A stretch of DNA of 64,000 nt, from the NCBI RefSeq assembly GCF_036711975.1, contig NC_091967.1:9982001-10046000 (forward strand), written 5' to 3'. The notes beneath the pieces are model-generated. The model searched no databases. It was given only the letters and a program-made list of their open reading frames with translations, and had not been told where the DNA came from. The first letter of the stretch is position 1, and every line of letters starts with the position of its first letter. Below are positions 36,446 through 47,405 of the stretch, piece by piece. Made by a program: the position numbers and the translations under genes. Origin of the DNA: Onthophagus taurus (lineage: Eukaryota; Arthropoda; Insecta; Coleoptera; Scarabaeidae).

Positions 36446-36984
36446 TCGTTAAAATTAATATCTTCAACTTGTGTGTGAAGAATTTGTTAATATGGATGAT
36501 ATCATAAAATTTCTCTGAAACGATGCCTAGTATAAATGAAGATGAAGAAGAAAATTTTTTGTTAAAGGCATAACTGATCTCACCTGCCTAATATATTTAA
36601 GTCATATTGAAATTTGAACTATGAACGAAATTTGTATCTATTAATTTAACATATAATTGAATAGTCGAATTCAATAGCAATAGAACACGCTCCCGAATTA
36701 ATTCAATCATCCGAATTAACTAAAATTCCGATGGTGTGTTATTAATTGTGCATGTATTATTTACTTTTATAAGTTTCATTAAACACATATAGATCAACAA
36801 CAATTCATTAATTATTATTTATTAATAATTTATTTTTCATAATTATAAGCCGAACAATTCTGTGTATACAGAGTTGAACAATAGTCTGGCAAGTAGCGCA
36901 AAATTTAGAATAAAGATTGGGCTAGTAATAAAGTTTTGTATTTTACAACATTAGTATTTTAGGTAATTCTCGGGTCGGAGTTTT

Positions 36985-37234
36985 GCTGTATAAGTTAGTA
37001 TAAGTCTAATTGCGAACATCCCCATACCAAGATATTCTGATGGTATTTAAATTTTATCTTCTGGTGTATGATTTTATCATCGACCATAAGATTGTATCTG
37101 ATCTTGGAGCTAGTCATTGATTTTGTTGGTACTGCTGATATTACCATGTTAAATTTTTTGCTGTTTTGTGAAACATTTAAGCAGTCTCTGGAGCTCAACC
37201 TCGTTTTTCGCCGCCAGCACCGCATAGTGTGCAT
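36985..37234 (-). pseudogene. RTE-like reverse-transcriptase fragment
   Basis: The minus-strand frame 37234-36995 contains FNMVISAVPTKSMTSSK, then LMVDDKIIHQKIKFKYHQNI. This matches the post-YADD part of RTE-type reverse transcriptases (NxxKTKxMxxS..., then I-x-x-V-x-x-FKYLG). The expected KTK reads PTKS and YLG reads YHQ, so it is decayed. The plus-strand frame starting at 37229 overlaps its end and is not a gene. Confidence 0.5.
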
Positions 37235-39545
37235 AGGATTTTGACCACCCTATTTCTCATTTTATATCTTCTTATTTTGTGTACTTGTCTTATAATTCCA
37301 TCCATAATCGACGTTTCCGTTATTTGTTCTATGACAAAGATGGAGTTCGTGCAGAATCACCCTGATGTGAGTAAATTTATTGCTCTGTGGTGTAGTGGCA
37401 TGTTTTTATCGTCCATTCTAAACAATAGTATCGTAATGCACTATGCTGGGAGAAAGTTGTACTCAGTTAATTGGACCATTTTCTCTTCTGTATAGTTCCG
37501 ATTCTAAAGATCCGTATCAATATCAACTACCATAAAATACATTGTTTTCTAAGATTAAGCTAAAATTAATCTTGACTTTTATGATATACATATACAGTAA
37601 TATTATTTTTGTTAGTTAATTCGACGATTGTTTCTAGTATTCACCAATAAAATTTTATAAATTAAATATTATTGGAACAAAAACTATATGTTTCAGTATC
37701 GATTTCATGAAACAATATTTTTTGTAAAAGCACTCATACAAATTTAATTTACAAAATGTTACAAATACACTTGTGTAACTCACAAATCACTCGTGGTTTC
37801 CATTCCACTGCACTTTGCTTTTAGTATTCTGACCTCAAGTCCGTCATTAACATTATTCTCTCGCGCCCGGAAGTAAGGTGCGCATCGAGCAATTAAAACT
37901 TTCTGTCCGGCACGTAATTTTAGACCTCTTTGTTATTTACAACATAATTATTTCCCAGTGAAAATGTTTCAAATCATAAATCTTTGGAGAATATTCTTCG
38001 TTCTCGTAGACACCACGAAGTAATTAAGTGGAAACTTGTCACATGAGTTTGAACTCATCCTTCCAATGGATTTTGCATGTCTTGGACTTGACAACCGTCA
38101 CGTTCACTGCTTATTGTTTACAACCGTTAATTAATTCCTTTAACAAGGTGGGAGAAGGTCTATTGGTGGTGAAGGTGGTGTCCCTTTTGCGTTGTTTCGG
38201 TCCACTGTGTCGAGTTCCAAATCGATTTACATGTAAATAAATTACAGTTTCCAAACTAGTTCGAATTGTGTGCGTAAATTAAATTCGGAACCGTACGTTT
38301 GAATCTATCTCGGTTGGATTGATTTAATGACACGTCGAATTGCATTTATAACAGTTCATAATTTTCAGATGAACCTGCTTAACAAGATTATAATTATAAA
38401 TTTTGAATGATCTTTAATGGAGGATATGTTAGTTTATATATTTAATTTTTTAATTAAACAACTTTATAAAACTTCATGTTGGAAAAGAAATGGTTGAGAA
38501 GTCAGTGGACTTAAATGAATCTTTATTAGTTTATTATATTTCCAGGGGTTGATGTCGTAAAAGAGGGTGTAGTATAGTGGAAATAATCTTGAAGTGCTTA
38601 TTACGAGGAAAAGTGATAAATTGCTGAAACTTAAAAAGAAATGTAATAAACACCTCGGAAGTTTTAAGAGACGTGAATGTTTTACTTAATCTGAATTATT
38701 CTCTATTCCAATTTTATGTAACTTAAAATTCATATTTTTCAAATTAAATACTCAAATTTAACAATTAGAAACATTTCGTCCGTTTATCATTTAAAAGTTT
38801 TTGGATTTCATACAAATCCTTTTTGATGAACGAGGATATTTAGAAAGTTTCGAAACGCCAACACGGCTTTGAATGGGTTCTTAATCGTCGCAATCGATTT
38901 TATGCGCATAAAGGAAAGTTCTTGTATTGAAAGGAAATGTTCCAAAAAGTAAAGTATTACTTTACATTAACATAAACCAACATAGTGTAATAAAGTAAAG
39001 TTTATAGGTAAATCGGTGTTGTTAATTAATATTAGTACAAGTAACCGTAACCCTATTATTATTAATTATGCAGTTGCTATTCTTGTTTCGATCGTGTTTA
39101 ATGACAAAGCAATATCTCTGAAACCAAAACCGTTTGAAGTTTCCGTTACACACCAAATGTAATTATTAATACGTTTTGAATTAGTAATATAACTTTTATT
39201 TCAAAATTAATTACTTTGAAAATTATTAATTATAACACGATAGCTACAGTATTTTCCTTGTAAGTGTAAGTTTGACTTAAAAGGATTTCAAGGTTACACT
39301 CTATCCGTAAATCATTATAAATTTAATGGAATTTGAAAGTAGGTTCATAACTTTGTTGCCAAAGCGGTACTGTTGACGACACCATTGAGCCTTTACGAGC
39401 TTTATAGTTTTAACCAAGGACTAAACTTGGTTACGGCCATCTTTGCCTCGATGGATTTCAATTTTCCCACAAAGGTTTATATAAGAAATTTATTATAATT
39501 GAAAAATTAAGTTTTTCTAAGAAGACTGCTACATCCCGGGAACAG
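37235..39545. other. Gene-free AT-rich DNA with a short perfect hairpin
   Basis: No gene seen. TAACCAAG (39411-39418) and CTTGGTTA (39426-39433) form a perfect 8-bp hairpin with a 7-base loop in a slightly GC-richer patch (39350-39470). Confidence 0.35.
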
Positions 39546-39549
39546 ATGT

Positions 39550-39745
39550 AGCAGTCGAAGTTCTAGTTTTAGTACAATGAAAAATATATAACAATTTAAC
39601 GCTAAATTACAACTAACACAAGCATTAGAACCAACGACCTAGAAATAGAAACATTCAGGTTTAGCCGTCTTAAGAGACGTTCGGCTAAACCCGAATGATT
39701 CTAGTTCTAATGTAGTATTAATTCTACTTTTCGTTCAATAAAACT
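39550..39745. repeat. Palindromic repeat family, copy 3
   Basis: It starts TTCTAGTTTTAGTACAATGA and follows copy 2 in word order. Its centre is a clear hairpin: ACATTCAGGTTTAGCCGTCT facing AGACGTTCGGCTAAACCCGA across TTAAG-rich bases, with only small mismatches. It ends GAATGATTCTAGTTCTAATG. The terminal words relate it to copies 1 and 2. Confidence 0.7.
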
Positions 39746-41690
39746 TTTCGTCCTTGATTTATACATCGTATAGACAACTCGGGGAATACCCCAAGTTTGT
39801 GTAAGAACGTGGAATAAAGCAACTTGGGGAATGTGTCAGCCAAATATTGTAAGTTTATTTTATGGAAAAGAACCACAATTATATTAAAAAAGTACAGATA
39901 GTTACATGGTAGTCATTACATGAAAAATATTTTCGTTTATGAATTTTCCCTTTGTGAAACTGAATCATTAAAAATACATGTCGTTGTCGGTTCTGTTGAC
40001 AAACGATATCGTGATCCTCTTCTGTTTTAATTAATTCCATTTCGTTTATATACGCAATATATGTTACATGTGTGAGCATGAGAATTAATAATTGTGGTGT
40101 TGGACATGTTTATCACTAATTGGAAATCTGAAAGGATTTTAAAATATGAATTAGAATACGAGTTTTTGAAATGTTATAAAGTTCTTTATACAGTAATTAT
40201 GTACATGTTTTTATTCAAAAAAACAGCAAAAAAAGTTGTGAATTCGGTTGAGCTGAAGAGGTTTTGTGTAGGGTTGAAAAAGCTGTGAGAGAAAGGGGTG
40301 TAAATATTTTATAAATTGTGACTGGGGAAGGGCTAATTTAGACGAGTAACCCGCAGCAATCCCGAAGAGGAGATGTTAATTAAGGAAAAGTAAAAAAGAA
40401 ATAATAACAAGGTTGGTGGAATATGAACCAGAATTTTCAAGAATTTATTTTGAAAATGTATGCGTTTATATATTATGGTAATTATTCGAAAGTAAATATT
40501 AATACTACATTTAATTAAACCGAGTCTTATGGTGTTTGATCAAAACTAATTTCATTAATTGACATTTAATTAAGATTTAATTACATATTCCTGTAAAGCT
40601 ATTTTATAGAAGCAAAAGAGAAAATATTAAAATGTTTATTAACATTTTCATTTATTTTTGTTTTTGTTTCATTATTAAAACGTGCTTTTCAACTACAAAA
40701 TTTAATCAAGAGAGACGGGAACCAATCAATATTTAATACAAACTGCAGTCTACTTTCTGCGTATCTTACATTTTTACTTCCACCCAATCATTTTGTTTCG
40801 AAAATATAGTAAAAAAATGTTTTGATAAAATCAACATTATTTTAGCTCTCTTCTCTCGTGCTATAAGTTAAGAGTTTAATTGGTGCAGGAACTAATTGCT
40901 CGCCATCCTCTATTAATTATCCAATAAGAGCCATCGAATTTAATGAAGTAGGTCAAGTCTCAATTTATAAAGGAGGAAGAAATATATTTTGTCTTCTTTG
41001 AAATTTTCTTATACGTATATATTATTATCTTACAATGTATTTCTCTTAAAATTTTGTTTATATATTCGAAAGTAAATGTTGATTGTAAAGCTACTGTGCA
41101 TACATAACATGTTTCGGAAACTATACGAAACTAAAATAAAAGATTGTGTTAGTTAATAGGTTGAGCAGGAGGTGGTAAAGTCAGCGGAAGTAACGCCGAG
41201 CTTGTTTACAACCTAATAACCTAAGTGCGGTACTCAACAGAAAGTAGATGATGAAATGTGTTATCAAACTTTGGTAGAGGAAAGCCGGAATACAAATTAT
41301 TTAACCTTTTAAACAAAATCTGCTTCTAAATCCTAAACTAAAATTTATCTATTTTTGGCTTCAAACAAACGTTATTAACAAAAAACAATAAAAAAAGTTT
41401 TATAATAGATATATGTATCTTAATTTGGGTATTATGAATTGATAAAGTTATAAGATATCAGTTGAATTACTCAGCATATTCACATTTTAACGTGAATATA
41501 ATGGCAATTCAGCTTACCAGGTTCAATGCTATTCGGCGAAGAGTTTAAAAAGTTATCTTAATTATAGTAAGTTTTTTTGTTTAATCATCATTCAAAATGA
41601 ATATATGGACAAACCGTAAACTTTATCAGCTTATTATTACCCAGAATCTCTTATAACTGATTATTCCGAAGTAAGAACTGCGATGATAAT
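39746..41690. other. Gene-free AT-rich DNA
   Basis: Nothing recognisable; frames at 39879-40079 (minus) and 40094-40288 lack features. Confidence 0.35.
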
Positions 41691-41692
41691 AC

Positions 41693-41752
41693 CAGATTGG
41701 GTTGGGTTTGGGTTAGGTTGGGTTGGGTTATGTTGTGTTAGGTTGGGTCCGG
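41693..41752 (+). repeat. Degenerate TTAGG/TTGGG tract, left of R1-clade element
   Basis: About 60 bp built of GGGTT, GGTTA and GGTTG words on the plus strand, such as GGGTTAGGTTGGGTTGGGTT. These resemble the insect telomere repeat TTAGG with substitutions. The tract passes directly into the reverse-transcriptase reading frame. Confidence 0.7.
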
Positions 41753-43450
41753 CAAATCTAGTCCTGATACAGAAGCCAAAAAAGGATGTAGAGGGGAACC
41801 CCGCGTATAGGCCTATATACCTAGAAAATGTCATGGCTAAACTCCTGGAAGTTCTCATTCGGGACAGGCTGAACGAGGAAATAGAGGACAAAAAGCTATT
41901 GAGCGAGAACCAATATGGGTTCAGGGCGGGAAGGTCGACGGTGGACGCGATTAGGAGGGTCCAGGGAATGGTAGAGGATATCAAAAAGAAGGCGCTTAAG
42001 AACCAGGACCTATGTCTGATGATCTTGCTTGATGTTGAGAATGCGTTTAACTCTGCTCCATGGGCTGGAATAATACGCGCCCTGGAGAGAGGAGGCGTCA
42101 GAGGATACCTTGTGAGGATGATCCAAGCCTACCTGTCGGAGAGGGAGGTTGGTGGCTAACAGTATGGGAGACCAACAGCGGGGTCCCACAAGGTTCGATA
42201 CTGGGCCCTACGCTGTGGAATATATTTTATGACGAAATACTGCGAATGGATATGGAGCGTGGAGTGAGATTAGTGGCATATGCTGATGATCTTGCCCTCA
42301 TCGTATGCGCCAAAACCAAGGAAGAGGTAGAGGACAAGGCTTGTTACGCGAGCGAGAGAGTCATAAGAAGACTAAACGAGATGGGAATCAGGGTGGCGGC
42401 CAAAAAGACCGAAGTGGTAGTCCTACAAGGAAGACGAAAGGTGCCAAAAATGAAGGTTGTCATTGAAGGCCAAACGGTGGAAAGTTCACCAATGGTAAAA
42501 TACCTGGGGGTTTATCTCGATAAGGACATGAGAATGACGGCGCATGTCAGGGAGATCACGGAAAAGGCTCTGAAGATGGCTAATATACTTAGGAAGATCA
42601 TGCCAAATGTGGGGGGACCAATAAGCAGCAAAAGGAAACTGCTAGCTACTACGGTTACGTCGGTCTTGCTGTATGCGGCGCCCACCTGGAGTAGAGCATT
42701 AAAATATAAGTGCTACAGGAAGATGCTTAACGCAATAAACAGGAAGTTAGCGATAAGCATAACATCAGCGTATTGCACGGTCTCTGCAGAAAGTGTCGAG
42801 GTGATAACTGGTATGCCACCGATGGACCTGCTGGTGGAGGAAAGAGTCTCCCTACACGAAAGAGGGAGAGAGAGCAAGAGCGAGATAAGGGAAGATCTGA
42901 TGAGGATATGGTAGAATAGGTGGGATCAGTATGATGGATGGGCCAGGACCATTATTCCGAAGGTAAAACCATGGATGGAGAGAAAGTGGGGGGAAGTTGA
43001 CTACTTCCTAACACAGGTGATAACGGGCCACGGTATTTTCGGAACATATTTATGTAAGATCGGGAAAGCATCATCTGCACAGTGTTGATTCTGTGGGATA
43101 GTGGATACATCAGAACATACGGTGTTCCACTGCCCGAAGTTTGCGGCGGACAGGACTAGGTGTTTTGAAGTGTGTCGGGAAACGGTGACCAAAGATAACA
43201 TCGCGACACTAATGTTAGCCGATGGCGAGACCTGGGAGAAAATCGGAGGGTACCTTAGAAACATTATGAAGACCAAACAGGAGGAGGAGTGGAGAAGAGA
43301 ACGGGCAGAGAGGGAGCCGGATGGCAGCGCGATGGAGGTGCATGGCGAGGAGGATCGAGGAAGAGAAGCGGGGGATGTTTCCCCCTCGACCGGATCGCAT
43401 AACCAATATCACGAGGAGAAGTCCAGGGGCCAATTATAGAGCCAACGTGT
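41753..43450 (+). pseudogene. 5'-truncated R1-clade non-LTR retrotransposon (RT and CCHC)
   Basis: 41753-42159 encodes the RT fingers and palm: RPIYLENVMAKLLE, NQYGFRAGRSTVDAI, then LLDVENAFNSAPW with the first catalytic Asp. A frameshift near 42150 moves to the frame of 42147-42914 with SGVPQGSILGPTLWN, AYADDLAL and KYLGVYLD. A TAG at 42912 interrupts. Reading resumes with VDYFLTQVITGHGIFGTYL and, past a TGA near 43086, the DTSEHTVFHCPKF part of the C-terminal zinc finger, ending near 43439. LDVxNAFNSAPW and LTQxxxGHGxF are R1-clade traits. ORF1, the endonuclease and the RT N-terminus are absent. It is markedly GC-richer than its surroundings. Dead but recent-looking. Confidence 0.9.
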
Positions 43451-43521
43451 GTAATATTTGGTACATTTATAGCGTCATCGTATTAGAATTTTTATCAATT
43501 ACTGATTACAAAAACCGAGCA

Positions 43522-43566
43522 TAACGCAACCCTACCTAACCCAACGCAATCCAATCCAACCTAATT
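43522..43566 (-). repeat. Degenerate TTAGG-like tract, right of R1-clade element (inverted)
   Basis: AACGCAACCCTACCTAACCC and following CCAATCC/CCAACC words are, on the minus strand, the same GGTTA/GGGTT-type sequence as the left tract. The element is therefore bounded by inverted, not direct, tracts. Confidence 0.65.
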
Positions 43567-45950
43567 AAAAAAGAACCGGTCTAAAAACCTTCCTACGTTT
43601 TGATTTATGGGTAAAACCTGGCATTTCCAGAATTTCAAGGTTTTACAGTAACATATACACATATAATTTCCTAAATTGCATTCCTAATTAAATAACATTT
43701 CGAGTGTTCGTGTTTCTTACTAGATTACAGCTAATCCTCTCAGTATTATGTATAATTAGTAGGTATTATTGAAGTAATTATATCAAATGGCAGTTTTTAA
43801 AAGAAAGTTAAAAAGAACACAATCTGATTTCGTTTCGTAGATAAAAGGGAAGTTGTAAGAGCCATGAACCCTGATTATGTCTTTTTTTGTAGTTAAGTAC
43901 TGTTGTAGAGACCTCGTTAATTGAAAACAGGGGCCAACGTGAAGAGCCGATAATTAAACTTCAAGAATCCGGCAACGGTGCTCGGCAAACGATTTCGCAG
44001 CTTTAAATTACAAGGTTACTGGCTGCGTTATAGTTAAATTTGCCATAAATTGAAAATTGGCAAAGTTTCCTGTTCGAAAATTAATTACTACCATTCCTTT
44101 TCACTACAAAGATTTTTTTAAAATCGTTTTGTAACCAATAAAACTATAATTTAAATAAAATTAAAATAACATGTATAAATCTAAAAAAAAATCAGATAAT
44201 AAATAGTATTTGGGATTAAAAGACTATTTTCTCACATAAATGGAGATTCTCTATCTTTACAAGAAAATTGGATTGGTTAAAGATAAGCCGAAAACCGGAA
44301 AGACAGGGATAATGGGGGAAATAAATTGAATTGCAGCCCTTGAGTTATCTTGACAACAGCTTCACATCAAATTGTTTACGGACAATACAATTAAATGCAA
44401 TTTATCTTTATCATTATCTATTAATAATGATCTGTTAATATATTCAATGTGATGGATGTAATATTGTATAAGCACAAAACACCTGAGATACCAAAGATAA
44501 ATGTTCCTACGACAAACCATCATAACAAATTACATTTCCATTTCATAACATCCTCCATATTTCGTCTTAATCCGTTAGAATTCTAAAATGTATTTTGCGA
44601 CATATATTATTACAAAACAAGAATATTTTGTAATATAAAATCAAAAATATTAATTTCCATGTGCAAAAAATTTCAATTATGCACATGGAAATGTAATACA
44701 CATGATTCAAAAAAGCCAATAAAGCCAATAACCATCATCTCATTAATCATCATACGTGATTGATGATTCATTATTGATTGTTAGCGTGGTCCTCTTTTAT
44801 TATTTTCTGGTCACATCGTCGTCGTTTTATTGAATTGTGAAATTGCTACTAGTCAATCAATCTACGTACTATGTACTATGACGGTAATTTATTATTTTTA
44901 TGAAACCGTCCATCATTGGAAACAGTAAAAATGTTTTGCTGCGTTTATCGAGAGATGAATCGTTTTTACGGCGACGATTATTGAAAAATGAAGCTTAACG
45001 CTGGAAATCTTTGTTTGAAAAAAGATTACTATTGTAGAAGAAATCGATGGCAAGCAAAATTTTCCGAACGAAAAACTCAATTTACTTTATAAAAGAGAAG
45101 CTTACTAGACTCCGGGAAAATCATTCAACGACGCCGGAAATTTATTATAACAAACCGGCCCTAACTACGTTTCCGTGTATTTCAACCATTAACCACAATC
45201 GGTTAGTATGTAAATTAGCCACGGTCGGGATTTTCAATAATGAACTCATTCGTTTCGGGTGATTTTAACTGACGGAAACACGTTTTTTAAATTTCACAAG
45301 TAATTTTCTGGATATAGTGAATAATGCATCAAATACATTAACTATTGGAAATTGTGTCAGTGGAGTTTACTATTTGATATACTGGGGACATGTTAATTGT
45401 GTTATCGCATAAATTACTTAACTGTATATATATTTTTTAATAAAATTTCGTTAAAATTTGACAAAAATAACTTTTTTTATAACAAATATAAATTTTTATA
45501 TATTTTTTAAAACAAAGCAATTCCAACTATAAAATATTTATCTATATATATTCAAATTAAGGAAATTAAAAATTCTTTTAAACCAGTCTAAAGCTAAGCT
45601 TCAATATAAGACTCATAAAACACTCAAGTAATTCCAAGTTACTAATCCTTCATCCAATATGCAATACGAAATGCAAATGGTAATCATCGGAATTTTCACC
45701 AGTAAAAGGAATACTTTGTTAACTTATACATAACAAATAAGAGATTATGAAATGTTCTGGTATTTAAAGTACAAATTCTTTTATTAGTACTCAGGGTAAC
45801 AACCCATTTCAAGAGACGGTCTCTGATGAAAACGTATTTCAAAATGACATTATGTCTCAAGGTTTAATGAATCAAAAAAACGAAAATTAAGGAATTCATG
45901 TTTCTTCTAAATTGTTAAATTGAAATCTCACAAAAGTAAGGACGATGTAG
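43567..45950. other. Gene-free AT-rich DNA
   Basis: No gene recognised. A modestly GC-richer patch is present at 43920-44015. Frame 45047-45262 has no family resemblance. Confidence 0.35.
44653..44692. repeat. Perfect 13-bp inverted repeat
   Basis: ATTTCCATGTGCA (44653-44665) and TGCACATGGAAAT (44680-44692) are exact inverse copies around a 14-base spacer. It could be a hairpin or a protein-binding palindrome; function is unknown. Confidence 0.8.
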
Positions 45951-46600
45951 TACTAATTCTATTTCAGCACTGATTGATGCATCTTTTATTGGTTCCTCAC
46001 TAATAATGTTGTTTCTAATAGCTTTTTCTAAATAATTCTATACGAGTTTTATTGGGTTCAGATCTGGTGATTGTGGTCGTGCTTGGACACATTTTGCAAA
46101 AGCCATTAACGAACTACATGCGTTTATGGTTTCGATCTTAGTCTTGTTGGAAAATACAATTGATTCTAAGACGCAATTGTGCAGCATTTAATTCTAAATT
46201 GCTCTTTAAACAATTTAATGCAATTTGTCTATTATTTTTTGCTGAAGCAGCCATCGATCTCAACATCGTAACAAATCTGCTGGTTTCTTTCGCTTTACTT
46301 GCTCGTTACAGCCAGACACATTGGAATACTTTTTTCACAGCTTCTACAGTCATATTTATTAACTTGATTTTGAAGTTGCTGCTATATTTAGGGTACTTGT
46401 CCGACGATTTATGTTAATTTCCAGTCCAATGCTGCCACCATGTGGGAATGCTTTTTTTACAGTTTCTGCAAGCATATTTATTAACTTGACTTTGAGGTTG
46501 CTTCTATATTTAGGGTACTTGTCCGAGCATTTACGTTAATTTCCTATCTAATGCTTCGTTCTGTTCGTGGAGTTAACAATTTTGGACGACCAATATTTCT
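45950..46600 (-). pseudogene. Tc1-like transposase relic with internal tandem duplication
   Basis: Minus strand: RNIGRPKLLTPRTERSIR (about 46545-46597) is the GRPK linker and start of the second DNA-binding helix of Tc1 transposases. QARPQSPDLNPIKLV (about 46040-46085) is the block just before the third catalytic residue, and EKAIRNNI follows. Between them a ~120-bp segment is present twice (about 46320-46440 and 46443-46557, both with TTTAGGGTACTTGTCCGA), so the relic duplicated internally after or during decay. Several stops and shifts are present. Confidence 0.75.
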
Positions 46601-46862
46601 GCCAATTTCATTTCAAAAAAGAAATACATACATGACTACACAAAAATATTTAAGATTTTGCAAATAAGAATGGAAATAATGACATAAACATTTCCACATA
46701 ATTTGACATTATGTGCTAAATCAAAAATTGTTAAACTTGTCATAGAATTCTTTTTGAATTAATTTCAATTACATACATTACAACAGGAATGAACATTGCA
46801 ATAGGAATCATAACCTTAGTATGTGTAAGATCTTTTGCCAATAAACCAATTCAAGTTTATCA

Positions 46863-47405
46863 TTGTGTAGAGCTCATAAATCTGTTGGGATTATAAACAG
46901 ATTGGCATATTGTGCATATAGATCTGAGATTATCATTTCCTACAATAAAGGCATGGGAGGGGTGGATCTAGCCGATGTACTCATGAAACTCTATAGGTTT
47001 ACCACCGCTAATGGAATTTGTATGAATACAAAGAATTTTCTGGTGGTGCCTGTGGACATCCATTCCATTACAAATGCATGGTTGCTTTACAGATAAAATT
47101 TAAATTGTCTCAATCCAAACCATAAGCATATTCCTCTAATAAAATTTCAATTGGAAATCCACGTCGTCTGCAGATTCTACAACCGATTGAATCTCACCCA
47201 ACCCAACGCAGTAAAGGATTACCATCGTACCATGTTTTCGCAATACACAAAAACGTACAGGTTCCAGCCGAATCCGAATATGATGTTACAAAAATGATTG
47301 TTTGGAATAAATTTTATACCGCTATTAAAAGTAAGATAAAGATTATTAAGCCACAAAAAATCGAAAATGACTTAAATCGGACAGTTGTTTTAACCCAATC
47401 CCTGA
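46863..47405 (+). pseudogene. piggyBac-type transposase C-terminal relic
   Basis: Frame 46863-47096 contains YNKGMGGVDLAD (46941-46976), the strongly conserved YNxxMGGVDxxDQ block of piggyBac and PGBD proteins. Later comes SITNAWLLYR, matching the family NAWILYR. The frame then stops; a later stretch with WNKFYTAIKSKI may be more remnant. The N-terminus and the first two catalytic Asp residues are not visible. Confidence 0.75.

Noticed and set aside
37229..37495. 88-codon hydrophobic plus-strand frame resembling a small membrane protein.
   Set aside because: It adjoins and overlaps the minus-strand RTE fragment, has no family match, and long hydrophobic frames are common by chance in T-rich DNA.
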